64,000 nucleotides of DNA, from NCBI GenBank assembly GCA_964485695.1, contig CAZAKZ010000010.1, positions 12,389 through 76,388 of the forward strand. Direction: 5' to 3'. Under the pieces are notes generated by a model. It had not been told where the DNA came from. It did not search any database and was given only the letters and a program-made list of their open reading frames with translations. The DNA is from CAZAKZ01 sp964485695 (GTDB lineage: Bacteria > Planctomycetota > JAFGQW01). This document shows positions 1 to 9,498 of this stretch, piece by piece. The translations under genes were made by a program, and so were the position numbers. Numbering within the stretch: the first letter of the stretch is position 1; each line of letters opens with the position of its first letter.

Positions 1-483
1 GAACCGGGTGAAGGAGAAGTAGCGGCGTTTTTCCGGATGTTCCTGATATACGGTGACCGCATCACGAAACACCTTCAAGGGATTGAGGGCGGGCCGGAAC
101 ATGAGCCTTCGTGCCTCTGGGTCCAGGCTTCGAAATACCTCCATCCAGAATCTCCAGCGGTGCTGCTTGAAATACGGATGTGTGATGTCGTGCTGACAGG
201 CGTCGTGGAGGGTCACCACGCCACCGTGCTTCACCAGGTGGGGCAACAGGAAGCTGAGTTTGGTGCTGTTGCCGACCTGGTACAGGGAGCGATCCTCGCG
301 ACCGCGAAACTCGGTATGCGTCTTCACCTCGGCGTGGCGCCTCACCCTCTCGGGCGTCTGCCCGGCTTCGACGTAGCAGGTGATCTCGAAATGGCGAGAG
401 AGCGCCTCTACCAGGTCATCGGAGTAATCGGCGATACCCAGACGCCGGGGGTGAAAGATGGAAAAGACGGCGAGGGACTTCAT
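1..483 (-). CDS. Glycosyltransferase (GT4-like), N-terminal part, cut by window edge
   Basis: The reading frame starts with ATG at 483 and stays open for 161 codons to base 1, so the C-terminus lies outside the window. It begins MKSLAVFSIFHPRRLGIADY, a short beta strand followed by a loop as in the donor-side Rossmann fold of family-4 glycosyltransferases. It continues with a VVTLHDACQHD segment, where HD follows a hydrophobic strand as in many of these enzymes. The start codon overlaps the stop of the upstream glycosyltransferase gene in an ATGA (480-483), so the two are probably translationally coupled and co-transcribed. Expected role: cytoplasmic sugar transfer during surface or exopolysaccharide assembly; donor and acceptor cannot be read from the sequence. 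The catalytic C-terminal half is not visible, so the family call is moderate. Confidence 0.72.
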   Translation of the reverse strand, partial: MKSLAVFSIFHPRRLGIADYSDDLVEALSRHFEITCYVEAGQTPERVRRHAEVKTHTEFRGREDRSLYQVGNSTKLSFLLPHLVKHGGVVTLHDACQHDITHPYFKQHRWRFWMEVFRSLDPEARRLMFRPALNPLKVFRDAVTVYQEHPEKRRYFSFTRF

Positions 484-1871
484 CGCTCTCCGCCTCCCCC
501 TCCTCCTGTGAGGCTGCGCACGAATGTACGGAGCCATCCGCCGGGACCGCCCTTCTCCAGTTGACGGATTCTGTGGAGGAGGTGCTCGGCATGGATCTCT
601 CTCTCCCGGAGATCCTCGGTCAGGTGGTGCAGGGCCGCGATCAGGTCCTCGTCCAGGGGAAGGCTCACCGGTTCCCGGCGGCCCCGCCGGTCGGCTGCCA
701 GCACGTCCCGGTAGATCTCCTCCACCCGATCCACGTTTTTCTCGCGCGTGAAGAGCTTCACCCTGGCCCGCAGGTTCTCGGCCATACGAGCGCGCGTCTC
801 CGGCGCCCTGAGCAGTCCCACGACCTTTCGGGCCAGGTCCCGGGGATTCCGGGGTTCGGCCAGGGCGCCTGTCTCCCCGTCCACGACCAGGTCAGGGATG
901 CCGCCGATCCGGCTGCCGACCATTGGCAGGCCCGCCACCATGCATTCATACGCGGTGAGGGGCGAGTTCTCGCACCAGACCGAGGGGAGGATCTTGAGGG
1001 TGGCCGACGCGTAGAAGGATTTCACCCGGTCATACGGTACCCTGGCGTGGAAGGTGACCGCTCCGCCGAGGCCCGCGCGCTCGGATCGATTCCGTAGTTC
1101 GCCGGCGCTCGTGCCGTCTCCGACCACGGTGAGGCGGGTCTCCGGCTCTTCCTCCAGGATGAGGGGCATGGCGTCGAGGAGAACGTCCACGCCTTTTTCA
1201 GGATCCACGCGTCCGAGGTAGAGAAGGCGCCTTTCCTCCCGCTCGGCCTCCGGCACTTCAAGCTTCTCCGCATCCACGTAGTTGAAGACGTGGTGGACGT
1301 TCTTGAACCCGTGCCGGGACAGAAGGTCGGCCAGGTAGTGACTCGGGCAAATCATCGCCTCCATGAAGGACTCCAGCAGTCGGTGCCGGATCAGGGTGAG
1401 GAGCACCATCTTGGCGTCATACGGGTAGTTCCGGCCGCAGTCGTGCTCGAAGCACTTCACCCCGGCGCCTCCCTGGCACAGGGTGCCGTCGGGATGGACG
1501 CACCAGGAATTGGGACAGACGATGGAGTAGTCATGGACGGTCTGGACCACGGGTCGTTCCGAGGCGGCGAGAAGGCGGTCCACGTCGAGAGCCATGGAGT
1601 AGAGGTTATGGACGTGAATGATATCCGGGTCCATGCGTTCTATGAAACGACCGAGCGCGCCGGTGACGGCGTCGTCGCACACGAGTCGAGTGGGGTCGAA
1701 GGCGGGCCGCTCGAGGATCCGGTTCGCATCCAGGTCCACCTCCCGATCGACGCTCGTGCCGAAGCGCCCCACGACGTGCCCCCGGCGCTGCAGTTCGTCT
1801 GCAAGGCCTTGCATGTAGATCTCGGCCCCGCCGACCGGGTCGGCGTAAGCGCTCATCTGGAGGATCTTCAT
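480..1871 (-). CDS. Glycosyltransferase family 4
   Basis: This 463-residue cytoplasmic protein has the two-domain layout of GT-B retaining glycosyltransferases. The N-terminus MKILQMSAYADPVGGAEIYM contains the GGAE loop, and HVHNLYSM and VQTVHDYSIVCP follow. A cysteine-rich insertion near residues 120-145 (WCVHPDGTLCQGGAGVKC) resembles the zinc-binding insert of some GT4 enzymes. The C-terminal domain has LLYLGRVDPEKGVDVLLDA, VVGDG, and ENSPLTAYECMVAGLPMVGS, the E-x7-E nucleotide-sugar signature region. The last 60 residues form a charged helix and a glycine-rich tail. Its stop overlaps the start of the next glycosyltransferase (ATGA). About 145 bp separate it from the gene upstream. It probably belongs to one glycan-assembly cluster with its neighbours; substrates are unknown. 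Confidence 0.9.
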   Translation of the reverse strand: MKILQMSAYADPVGGAEIYMQGLADELQRRGHVVGRFGTSVDREVDLDANRILERPAFDPTRLVCDDAVTGALGRFIERMDPDIIHVHNLYSMALDVDRLLAASERPVVQTVHDYSIVCPNSWCVHPDGTLCQGGAGVKCFEHDCGRNYPYDAKMVLLTLIRHRLLESFMEAMICPSHYLADLLSRHGFKNVHHVFNYVDAEKLEVPEAEREERRLLYLGRVDPEKGVDVLLDAMPLILEEEPETRLTVVGDGTSAGELRNRSERAGLGGAVTFHARVPYDRVKSFYASATLKILPSVWCENSPLTAYECMVAGLPMVGSRIGGIPDLVVDGETGALAEPRNPRDLARKVVGLLRAPETRARMAENLRARVKLFTREKNVDRVEEIYRDVLAADRRGRREPVSLPLDEDLIAALHHLTEDLREREIHAEHLLHRIRQLEKGGPGGWLRTFVRSLTGGGGGGER

Positions 1872-2016
1872 GCGCTCAGGTCCTTGATGGCAATTAGGAA
1901 GTCAGAAGCTGAGATTTTCATCGGCTCGAAAGGGCCCCCAGCAGTATAGTCCCTGTCGTCAGGGCCCAGGGTGTCGATTTTTCGCCCAAATGGCCGGTCA
2001 TGATTGTCCGGGATGT

Positions 2017-3183
2017 TCAATGTCCGGCCGCCAGTTCCTCGTAGAATTTCACGAGGCTCCGGGCAATGGCGTCCCAGCCGTACGACCGGTGCACCGCCTC
2101 GTAACCTCCCGCGGCGATACGCTCGGCCTCGTCGGCGTTCTCGAGAAGTCTCAAGGTTCGAAGGGCGAAGTCTTCGGCGTTTTTCGCCAGGCTGATGTGC
2201 TCCCCGTCTTTGACCCGCAGGCCCTCGGCGCCGGGGGGGGTGGAGACGACCGGTTTCCGCATGGCCATGGCTTCGAGGATCTTGAGGCGCGTTCCTTCGC
2301 CGATGCGGATGGGCACGATGACGGCACTGGCGTCCCGGATGTAGGGGCGCACGTCGGCCACACTGCCCGTGATGGTGACACCGGGCTGCTCGGCCAGTTC
2401 CAGCACCGAATCGGTCGGGCGGTGGCCCACGAAGAGGACCTCCACGTCGGGGGCCTGCTCCCGGATCCTCGGCCAGACCTCCTCCACGAAGAAACGGGCG
2501 CCGTCTACGTTGGGCTCGTAGTCCATGGAACCGGTGAACACGAGGGTGCGGCGTTCACCGGCGGAAGGGGCGGGCTTGAAGTAATCGAGGTCCACGCCGT
2601 TTGGCACCACCCGATAGTTGATCTTGCCGGTGAGGATCCGGAGGCGGTTGGCGTCCACCTCGGAGCAGAGCACGTGGCCATTGAATATCTTCTTTGCCCT
2701 TTTCTCCTGACGCACCATCTTCACGAGGTCGCTCTGCCATTTGAAGCTCTTGAGGCGGCCGTCCGACTCATACAGGGCGCGGTAAAAGAACGTGTCGATC
2801 TTCTGGCGGCCGAGAATCTTTGGGGTGCGGGTTCGCGGCAGGACATCCAGGAGGCATAGTTCCTCCACGTGAATCACGTCGATGCCGGGCCGGGAAAGTT
2901 GCTCCTGGAGGCGTTTTTCAAGGCCGGGTGAGTGAAAGTGGCGGAAGAAGTCGGGTCGCATCTTTTTCCGGAGCCAGCCCATGGGTTCGACCGGGAAGAC
3001 CTCAACTGACCTGAGGAATTGAGAGAAGTGAGCCCTCATCTTTTCCAGGTCGGTGACATCCGCCAGTGTGAAGAGGACGACGTCGTGGTGGCGCGCAACT
3101 TCCCGGATGAGGTTGTAGCTCCGGATCTTACCACCGGCCTCCGGTGGATAGGGAGGGTAAGGCGTGATGAAAAGGATGTTCAT
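2017..3183 (-). CDS. Glycosyltransferase family 4 (PEP-CTERM/EpsH-associated Stp1-like)
   Basis: A 388-residue GT-B enzyme. It starts MNILFITPYPPYPPEAGGKI, the opening typical of a group of family-4 transferases that act in exopolysaccharide loci. Visible landmarks are IDVIHVEELCLLD, a middle region rich in basic residues, VVPNGVDLDYFKP at the domain junction, LVFTGSMDYEPNVDGARFF, and GEGTRLKILEAMAMRKPVVS, which carries the E-x7 donor-binding signature. There is no signal peptide or membrane segment, so it should act at the inner face of the membrane. Its start codon overlaps the stop of the upstream transferase as ATGA (3180-3183), indicating coupling. The donor sugar cannot be inferred. Confidence 0.88.
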   Translation of the reverse strand: MNILFITPYPPYPPEAGGKIRSYNLIREVARHHDVVLFTLADVTDLEKMRAHFSQFLRSVEVFPVEPMGWLRKKMRPDFFRHFHSPGLEKRLQEQLSRPGIDVIHVEELCLLDVLPRTRTPKILGRQKIDTFFYRALYESDGRLKSFKWQSDLVKMVRQEKRAKKIFNGHVLCSEVDANRLRILTGKINYRVVPNGVDLDYFKPAPSAGERRTLVFTGSMDYEPNVDGARFFVEEVWPRIREQAPDVEVLFVGHRPTDSVLELAEQPGVTITGSVADVRPYIRDASAVIVPIRIGEGTRLKILEAMAMRKPVVSTPPGAEGLRVKDGEHISLAKNAEDFALRTLRLLENADEAERIAAGGYEAVHRSYGWDAIARSLVKFYEELAAGH

Positions 3184-4913
3184 GGAGAATGGTCGAGCTG
3201 TCGATTCATTTCCTCGGTCGAGAGTGGGGTAATCATGACAGGTATCCCGGCGGATTCAAGCCGCAACCGCAGCTTGTCGCCGGGGTCGCCCCCTTCGAGG
3301 AAGACGGCAAGGTCCGGTCCGCCGGCGTCGAGGAGGGCGTCCATGGATTCCCGGCTCTCGACCGGCAGGACAGCCCCCTCCAGGTCGAGGCGTTTCAGAT
3401 AGTCCGCCAGAGGTGCGGTGAGGTCGCCTGACTCGCCGAGGTGGTAGACCTCGGGCCGCGGCCGGCGTTGTCCCGCCACGAGGGCGTTGCCGAGGGCCTC
3501 GGCGAATCCCGCCCGGGAATCCGCTGGACCACACAGGAGGATGCTCAGCGGAGAATCCCCGCCGGCCGGTTCCGCCTGTCGTTTCAAGGCGTCCTCGTAC
3601 AGCCCTTCGTACCGGCCGACATGTTCCTCCATTCCGAGCACCGGCTCGATGCCGGCTTCCAGGCGGTGAAGCAGGTCCGGTTCCCGGAGGAGCCGCACCA
3701 GGACCCGGGCCAACGCTTCCGGTTTTCCAGCCTCGTAGAGCAGGCCGTCGCGGCCCTCGCGGATCGCCTCGGGGATGGCACCGAGGTCCGGTGCCACCAC
3801 AGGAACGCCTGCAGCGAAGGATTCCCGGATCACGATGGGGTAGTTCTCGTACCAGATGCTGGGCATGGCCACCACGTGGTGGGCCCCGAGGAGGGCGGGG
3901 AGATCACCCCGGTCGTATCGGCCTCCGAATCGGATGCGGGGATTCTCCACGAGGGACCGGATGTAGGCGTCGTATCGGGTGTCCGGGCCGGTGCCGTAGA
4001 TGCTCACCTCGATGGGGAGATCCTGGAGTCGGTTGGCGGCCTCGATGAGGACGTGGACGCCCTTGTGCTTGTTGATGGTGCCGAGGTAGAGGACCCTGAG
4101 GGGTGGCGGGGCGGGCGGCCGATCCACCGGCTTCAGGGCATTCGTCTCGATGCCGTTGGGAAGGTGGCGGATATGGCCCGGGGCCAGGCCGTGGTTCTCG
4201 AGGATGTCCTTCAGGAATCGAGAGGGGGAGGCCAGGCCGTCAGCCACGTCCAGGCGGTCACGCATGAAGCGGCGGATGAGGCCGATGCGCAAGGTGGACA
4301 CGGCTGAATCCGGGGTCGCACCGGCCCGGTAGATGCCCTGGAGGGCCGCCCATCTGTCGGATGCCATCATGGGTTCGAGCATTCCGGCAATGTAGTAGGT
4401 GCCGGCTTCCTCCCGGTTGAGGAAGCTGGTGGCCGTCTCGCACCGCGTGCAGGCCGTGAGGTTTCCCGGCGAGGGGCAGAGGGTGAGGTCTCGCTGGACC
4501 AGGGTGATGACGGGGCAGAGAAACCAGTAGTCGTGGAGGGTCAATACCGTGGGAATCCCGCGCGACTTGCAGGCATCCAGCAGCGTTGTGGAGAGCTTGA
4601 TGAGGTGCTGGAAGTGAACGAGATCGGGACGGATTCGGTCCAGGAAAGAACCGAAGCGTTCAGCGACCTCCGGATGCCGGACCTCCAGGATAGGGTCGTA
4701 GTCCGTGAAGTTATTGACGAGAAACGTGACTGGAATTCCGTCCAGGTCCTCCTCGAGGAAGGAGAGGTCGTCCCGATCGGGCAGGTGCCGGGTGGAGAAG
4801 ACCCGGACCGTGTGACGACTCGCCAGGGTGCGGGCAAACCACCGCGTGTAGACCTCGACGCCGGCGAGGGAATGGGGAGGATAGCCGTGAGCGACCTGGA
4901 GGATTTTCATCAC
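3180..4913 (-). CDS. Glycosyltransferase family 4 with C-terminal extension
   Basis: A 577-residue protein, longer than the usual 370-450 of GT4 enzymes. Residues 1-430 form the transferase: MKILQVAHGYPPHSLAGVEV with the GVE loop, LHDYWFLCPVITLV, a Cys cluster (CPSPGNLTACTRC) like the one in the 480-1871 gene, LPNGIETNALKP, VLYLGTINKHKGVHVLIEA, and ENYPIVIRESFAAGVPVV for donor binding. Residues about 440-577 are an extra alpha/beta stretch beginning SPLSILLCGPADSRAGFAE; I do not recognise it. It is the first gene of the cluster after a 93-bp gap from the DnaJ-like gene. A TATAAT lies at 4963-4968 on the minus strand, but no good -35 is seen. Confidence 0.88.
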   Translation of the reverse strand: MMKILQVAHGYPPHSLAGVEVYTRWFARTLASRHTVRVFSTRHLPDRDDLSFLEEDLDGIPVTFLVNNFTDYDPILEVRHPEVAERFGSFLDRIRPDLVHFQHLIKLSTTLLDACKSRGIPTVLTLHDYWFLCPVITLVQRDLTLCPSPGNLTACTRCETATSFLNREEAGTYYIAGMLEPMMASDRWAALQGIYRAGATPDSAVSTLRIGLIRRFMRDRLDVADGLASPSRFLKDILENHGLAPGHIRHLPNGIETNALKPVDRPPAPPPLRVLYLGTINKHKGVHVLIEAANRLQDLPIEVSIYGTGPDTRYDAYIRSLVENPRIRFGGRYDRGDLPALLGAHHVVAMPSIWYENYPIVIRESFAAGVPVVAPDLGAIPEAIREGRDGLLYEAGKPEALARVLVRLLREPDLLHRLEAGIEPVLGMEEHVGRYEGLYEDALKRQAEPAGGDSPLSILLCGPADSRAGFAEALGNALVAGQRRPRPEVYHLGESGDLTAPLADYLKRLDLEGAVLPVESRESMDALLDAGGPDLAVFLEGGDPGDKLRLRLESAGIPVMITPLSTEEMNRQLDHSP

Positions 4914-4962
4914 TACTTGGGGATAGACACCTATTAGGCCAAAGAATTCTCGTCAGCAGGAT

Positions 4963-4968
4963 ATTATA
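4963..4968 (-). promoter_or_regulatory. Candidate -10 element upstream of glycosyltransferase cluster
   Basis: On the minus strand the 93-bp gap before the gene ending at 4913 contains a perfect TATAAT about 50 nt before the start codon. It sits inside an imperfect palindrome (GGATAT...ATATCC, about 4959-4983). No convincing -35 hexamer is at 16-18 nt, so this may instead be chance in a short AT-rich spacer. Confidence 0.25.
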
Positions 4969-5006
4969 TTCCCGAAGATATCCGTCCGTCTTTTTGAAAA
5001 ATTGTA

Positions 5007-5957
5007 TCAGCCGCGTGGATTGAAGGTGGATTGCTCCTGCAACTCCTCGAAGAGCTTGCGCTCTCTGGACGAAAGCTTCTCCGGCACGACGATTTTCATG
5101 ACGGCGTAGAGGTGGCCTCTTTCGGACTTCGAGACGGGCAGGCCGCGCCCCCTCAGACGCAGTTTCTGGCCGCTCTGAGCGCCCGCCTTGACCGTGAGGG
5201 TGACCGGGTCGTCGGGCGTGGGTACCTCCACCTTGGCACCCAGCGCGGCTTCCCAGGGAGCGATCTTGACGTCCATTTCCAGGTCGTGGTCGCGTATACG
5301 ATAGATGGAATGTGGCGCGAAGTTCACCTTGAGAAATAGATCACCGCGCGGGCCGCTCCCCATGCCGGGGCCACCTTGGCCGGCCAGACGGATACGGGTC
5401 CCGTGGGAGACCCCGGCAGGGATTTTCACCTCGTAGTTCCGGGTGCCCGCAGTGCCTGGTTCGCCTGATTGCAGGGTGATCTGCTTCGTGGGCGTCTGGA
5501 TGGCCTCTTCCACCGTGATGGTGATGGCGGCTTCCTGATCCCGGCCGCGCATCCCACCATGGGCCCGGCCACGCCGGCCTCCCATGAAGGGGCTTTCTCC
5601 AAGGCCGCCGAACAAGGATTCGAAGAAGTCGCTGAATCCGCTTCCGCCGAAGGAGCCGCTGTCCCCCCCGAAGATGCCTTCCCAGCCGGGTGGCGGGGTG
5701 AACTCCTGGCCGTGCTGCCAGTTGGGACCGAGGGTGTCGTACTGCTTGCGCTTCTGGGGATCCTTGAGGACCTCGTATGCCTCGTTGACCTGCTTGAACT
5801 TCTCCTCTGCTTTCGGTGCCTTGTTGACGTCGGGATGGAATTTCCGGGCCAGGCGGCGGAAGGATTTTTTGATCTCATCGGCCGAGGCGGTGCGCGGGAC
5901 CTCGAGGATCTCGTAGTAATCCCTGAATTTTACGCCCATGTCTTTGATCGTCTCCAT
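5007..5957 (-). CDS. DnaJ-type co-chaperone lacking the zinc-finger region (CbpA-like)
   Basis: A 316-residue type-B J-protein. The J domain (about residues 10-75) reads [20 protein letters not shown] with the HPD tripeptide in RKFHPDVNK, which stimulates DnaK ATPase. A Gly/Phe-rich linker follows ([20 protein letters not shown]). The C-terminal substrate-binding domain starts near residue 140 ([14 protein letters not shown]) and includes [18 protein letters not shown] and GDLFLKVNF. The four CxxCxGxG zinc motifs of classical DnaJ are absent, so it resembles CbpA or plant/bacterial DnaJB types. It lies 153 bp after dnaK on the same strand and should be its partner in the cytoplasm. An ATG at 5939 (MGVKFRDYY) is an equally plausible start; neither has a strong ribosome-binding site at ideal spacing. 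Confidence 0.92.
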   Translation of the reverse strand: METIKDMGVKFRDYYEILEVPRTASADEIKKSFRRLARKFHPDVNKAPKAEEKFKQVNEAYEVLKDPQKRKQYDTLGPNWQHGQEFTPPPGWEGIFGGDSGSFGGSGFSDFFESLFGGLGESPFMGGRRGRAHGGMRGRDQEAAITITVEEAIQTPTKQITLQSGEPGTAGTRNYEVKIPAGVSHGTRIRLAGQGGPGMGSGPRGDLFLKVNFAPHSIYRIRDHDLEMDVKIAPWEAALGAKVEVPTPDDPVTLTVKAGAQSGQKLRLRGRGLPVSKSERGHLYAVMKIVVPEKLSSRERKLFEELQEQSTFNPRG

Positions 5958-6054
5958 GTGTTGTCGATCAGGCTAAGAGAGTAGCCGCACCTCGCACCTG
6001 AATCAAGGTATATAGGCCGACGGCTACCCGTCGTGACGGCCGGTATACATGAAT

Positions 6055-6088
6055 AACGGGGCCCTGGCCGAATAGCCGGAACCCCGTT
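6055..6088 (-). terminator. Intercistronic hairpin after dnaK
   Basis: An inverted repeat with a perfect outer AACGGGG/CCCCGTT stem (6055-6061 and 6082-6088) and a GC-rich, imperfect inner stem lies 22 nt after the dnaK stop. On the minus strand it is followed by ATTCATGT, not a U-tract. It may be a partial terminator or an mRNA-stability element that lowers dnaJ-like expression relative to dnaK. Confidence 0.45.
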
Positions 6089-6110
6089 TCTTCTGGAACG
6101 ACGCGGGCCT

Positions 6111-8030
<1,920 letters not shown>

Positions 8031-8100
8031 GGTATTTCTCCTTTCCCGCTCGCCCCTCGTGCCAGACTCCGGGCAGCGGCAATCATCGTGGTTATAAGGG

Positions 8101-8132
8101 ACCCGGAGCGGTCAGGATCGACCGCCCCGGGT
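8101..8132 (-). terminator. Hairpin between hsp20 and dnaK
   Basis: A 13-bp inverted repeat with one mismatch and a 6-nt loop (arms 8101-8113 and 8120-8132) occupies the gap between the second Hsp20 gene and dnaK. On the minus strand it is followed by CCCTTATAACC, with no U-tract. A partial terminator or RNA-processing site that sets the Hsp20:DnaK ratio is more likely than complete termination. Confidence 0.4.
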
Positions 8133-8147
8133 CGGGAGGTTTGATAT

Positions 8148-8540
8148 TCAACCGTTAGCCTTGATCTCGATCACCCTCGGCCTCGCCTTTTCCGCCAGGG
8201 GCAGGTGCAGGGTCAAAACTCCGTTCACGAGTTGCGCCGAGATTCCCTCCGCGTCGACCCGATCACCGACCCGAAAGCGTCTGAGGTAGGTGGCAGGGCC
8301 GAACTCCTGGTGGAAGGGGCGGCCGGCTCGGCCTGTGCGGGCCTCTGCCTGGAGCGTAAGAACGCCCTGGTCCACCTGGATGCTGAGGTCTCCTCTGGAG
8401 GCGCCGGGGAGATCGGCCTCGATTATCCATCCGTTTTCGATCTCATAGAGGTCGGCATCGGCCGATACGTAGAACTTCTTTTTCTCTTCCACGGGAGCGC
8501 AGGTCGAGGTCGTCGAGAGGCTTTCGTTCTTCTCTTTCAT
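8148..8540 (-). CDS. Small heat-shock protein (Hsp20/alpha-crystallin)
   Basis: A 130-residue Hsp20-family holdase. After a 25-residue N-terminal arm rich in Ser/Thr and Lys, the alpha-crystallin domain runs from about YVSADADLYEIENGWIIEAD to the end, with the conserved ADLPG turn and the A-x-x-x-n-GVL signature ending in NGVLTLHLPLAEKARPRVIE. The IxI-type C-terminal anchor is present only as VIEIKANG. It would bind unfolding proteins in the cytoplasm and pass them to DnaK, whose gene lies 117 bp downstream. The gene is 56 bp after another Hsp20 gene; the two differ enough to be separate paralogues that may co-assemble. The ribosome-binding site is weak. Confidence 0.93.
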   Translation of the reverse strand: MKEKNESLSTTSTCAPVEEKKKFYVSADADLYEIENGWIIEADLPGASRGDLSIQVDQGVLTLQAEARTGRAGRPFHQEFGPATYLRRFRVGDRVDAEGISAQLVNGVLTLHLPLAEKARPRVIEIKANG

Positions 8541-8596
8541 GATTCTATTCCAATCTTTCTATTTTCGGGTTGAAGGGATTCTCCGCAGATCCGCCG

Positions 8597-9019
8597 TCAT
8601 TTGACCTTGACTTCGATCTGGCGCGGCTTGGCCTCCTCCGCTTTGGGAAGCGTGACGGTGAGAATGCCGTTTTCGTATTCGGCCTGAATGGCATCCCGGT
8701 CCACGTGTCCGGACAGTCGGATCTTCCGGGCGAAGGAACCGAAGGAACGCTCGGCCTGGATGACCTTGTCCATGCCCTCGGGCGCTGACCGCTCTCCCTC
8801 GATGGTCAGGAGATTGTCCTCCACCTTGATGTTGAGGGAATCGGGGGAAATGCCGGGCACGGCCGCCTCGAGAACGAACCGGTCGCCGTCTTCGTAGAGG
8901 TTGAGGCGCGGAGGGGCGTCTGCGATTCGCCTGCTGTTGAACCAGGGGCCGGAAACCTCTCCCAGGGTCAATCGGCTCAGGTCATTGAAGGATCTGTGGA
9001 AGTCATTATTGAACAGCAT
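8597..9019 (-). CDS. Small heat-shock protein (Hsp20/alpha-crystallin)
   Basis: A 140-residue Hsp20-family chaperone, first gene of the chaperone operon. The N-terminal arm MLFNNDFHRSFNDLSRLTLG resembles class-A bacterial Hsp20 starts. The alpha-crystallin domain follows from about residue 38 (APPRLNLYEDGDRFVLEAAV), with AAVPGISPDSLNIKVEDNLL, FARKIRLSGHVDRDAIQAEY and the signature NGILTVTLPKAEEAKPRQIE. The ribosome-binding site AGAGGAG lies just before the ATG. A near-consensus sigma-54 promoter sits about 60 nt upstream (9081-9097), which suggests that the whole hsp20-hsp20-dnaK-dnaJ unit answers to an enhancer-binding activator, not to a CIRCE/HrcA repressor, for which no site was seen. Confidence 0.94.
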   Translation of the reverse strand: MLFNNDFHRSFNDLSRLTLGEVSGPWFNSRRIADAPPRLNLYEDGDRFVLEAAVPGISPDSLNIKVEDNLLTIEGERSAPEGMDKVIQAERSFGSFARKIRLSGHVDRDAIQAEYENGILTVTLPKAEEAKPRQIEVKVK

Positions 9020-9080
9020 TGTGTTCTCCTCTCTTTGTTTATCTTGTGATTTCGTGGCTCATTGTCGGTGACCAGGAAAA

Positions 9081-9097
9081 AGCAAGGGATGTGCCAA
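9081..9097 (-). promoter_or_regulatory. Sigma-54 (-24/-12) promoter of the chaperone operon
   Basis: Read on the minus strand the element is TTGGCACATCCCTTGCT. It matches the sigma-54 consensus TGGCAC-N5-TTGCW at every conserved position, with GG (9095-9094) and GC (9083-9082) separated by exactly 10 nt. Transcription would start near 9070, leaving a leader of about 50 nt with AGAGGAG before the Hsp20 start at 9019. A sigma-54 enhancer-binding protein is encoded 4 kb away. The match is seen directly; function is inferred. Confidence 0.85.
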
Positions 9098-9126
9098 ACG
9101 AAAAAACGGGCGGTTTTCGGTGAATT

Positions 9127-9190
9127 TGCGACGGTTATCCGGAGATGCGGCCGGAGGTGCTACGCCCCGGCCGTCGCATGCGACGTCGCA
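9127..9190. promoter_or_regulatory. Candidate upstream activator sites (TGCGAC/GTCGCA half-sites)
   Basis: In the 479-bp divergent gap (9020-9498), a perfect 12-bp palindrome GTCGCATGCGAC lies at 9173-9184, followed at once by a third half-site GTCGCA (9185-9190). A further TGCGAC is at 9127-9132. The palindrome lies about 105 bp upstream of the predicted sigma-54 start site, a normal distance for an enhancer-binding protein site. The rest of the gap holds an AT-rich patch (9377-9402) that could be part of a promoter for the divergent gene, but no clear hexamers. Confidence 0.45.
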
Positions 9191-9498
9191 GGCCTGGCTT
9201 GGCAGCCTGAGTTATTTGATCAGAAGATCCTCCGGGAAAGATATGCAGTGAGGCCGGGGAAAGCACTGTAACCGTAGCGGCAGGAAGACAATAAACGTGT
9301 TTCGGGCCGCGGGCGATTTCCGTCCCGCAGAACTGAAAACACCACGATCCTCCATGACTTAGGCAGTGTTCACGGCTTGTCGATAAAAATATATGTATGC
9401 ATGAAAGCCCGAGTAAGACGTCGGTCCGAGGTGGGCTTCGGTCTTGAATCCACGGTATTCGTGGGGGCGACCTGCGGAGGGTGCGGTACCCGGGAAAC

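Noticed and set aside
8059..8064. TGGCAC on the minus strand shortly before dnaK, like a -24 sigma-54 element
   Set aside because: There is no TTGC/GC at the required 10-nt distance, unlike the promoter at 9081-9097.
9020..9498. CIRCE or HrcA site before the chaperone operon
   Set aside because: No TTAGCACTC-N9-GAGTGCTAA-type repeat was seen; the regulatory signal found is sigma-54-type.
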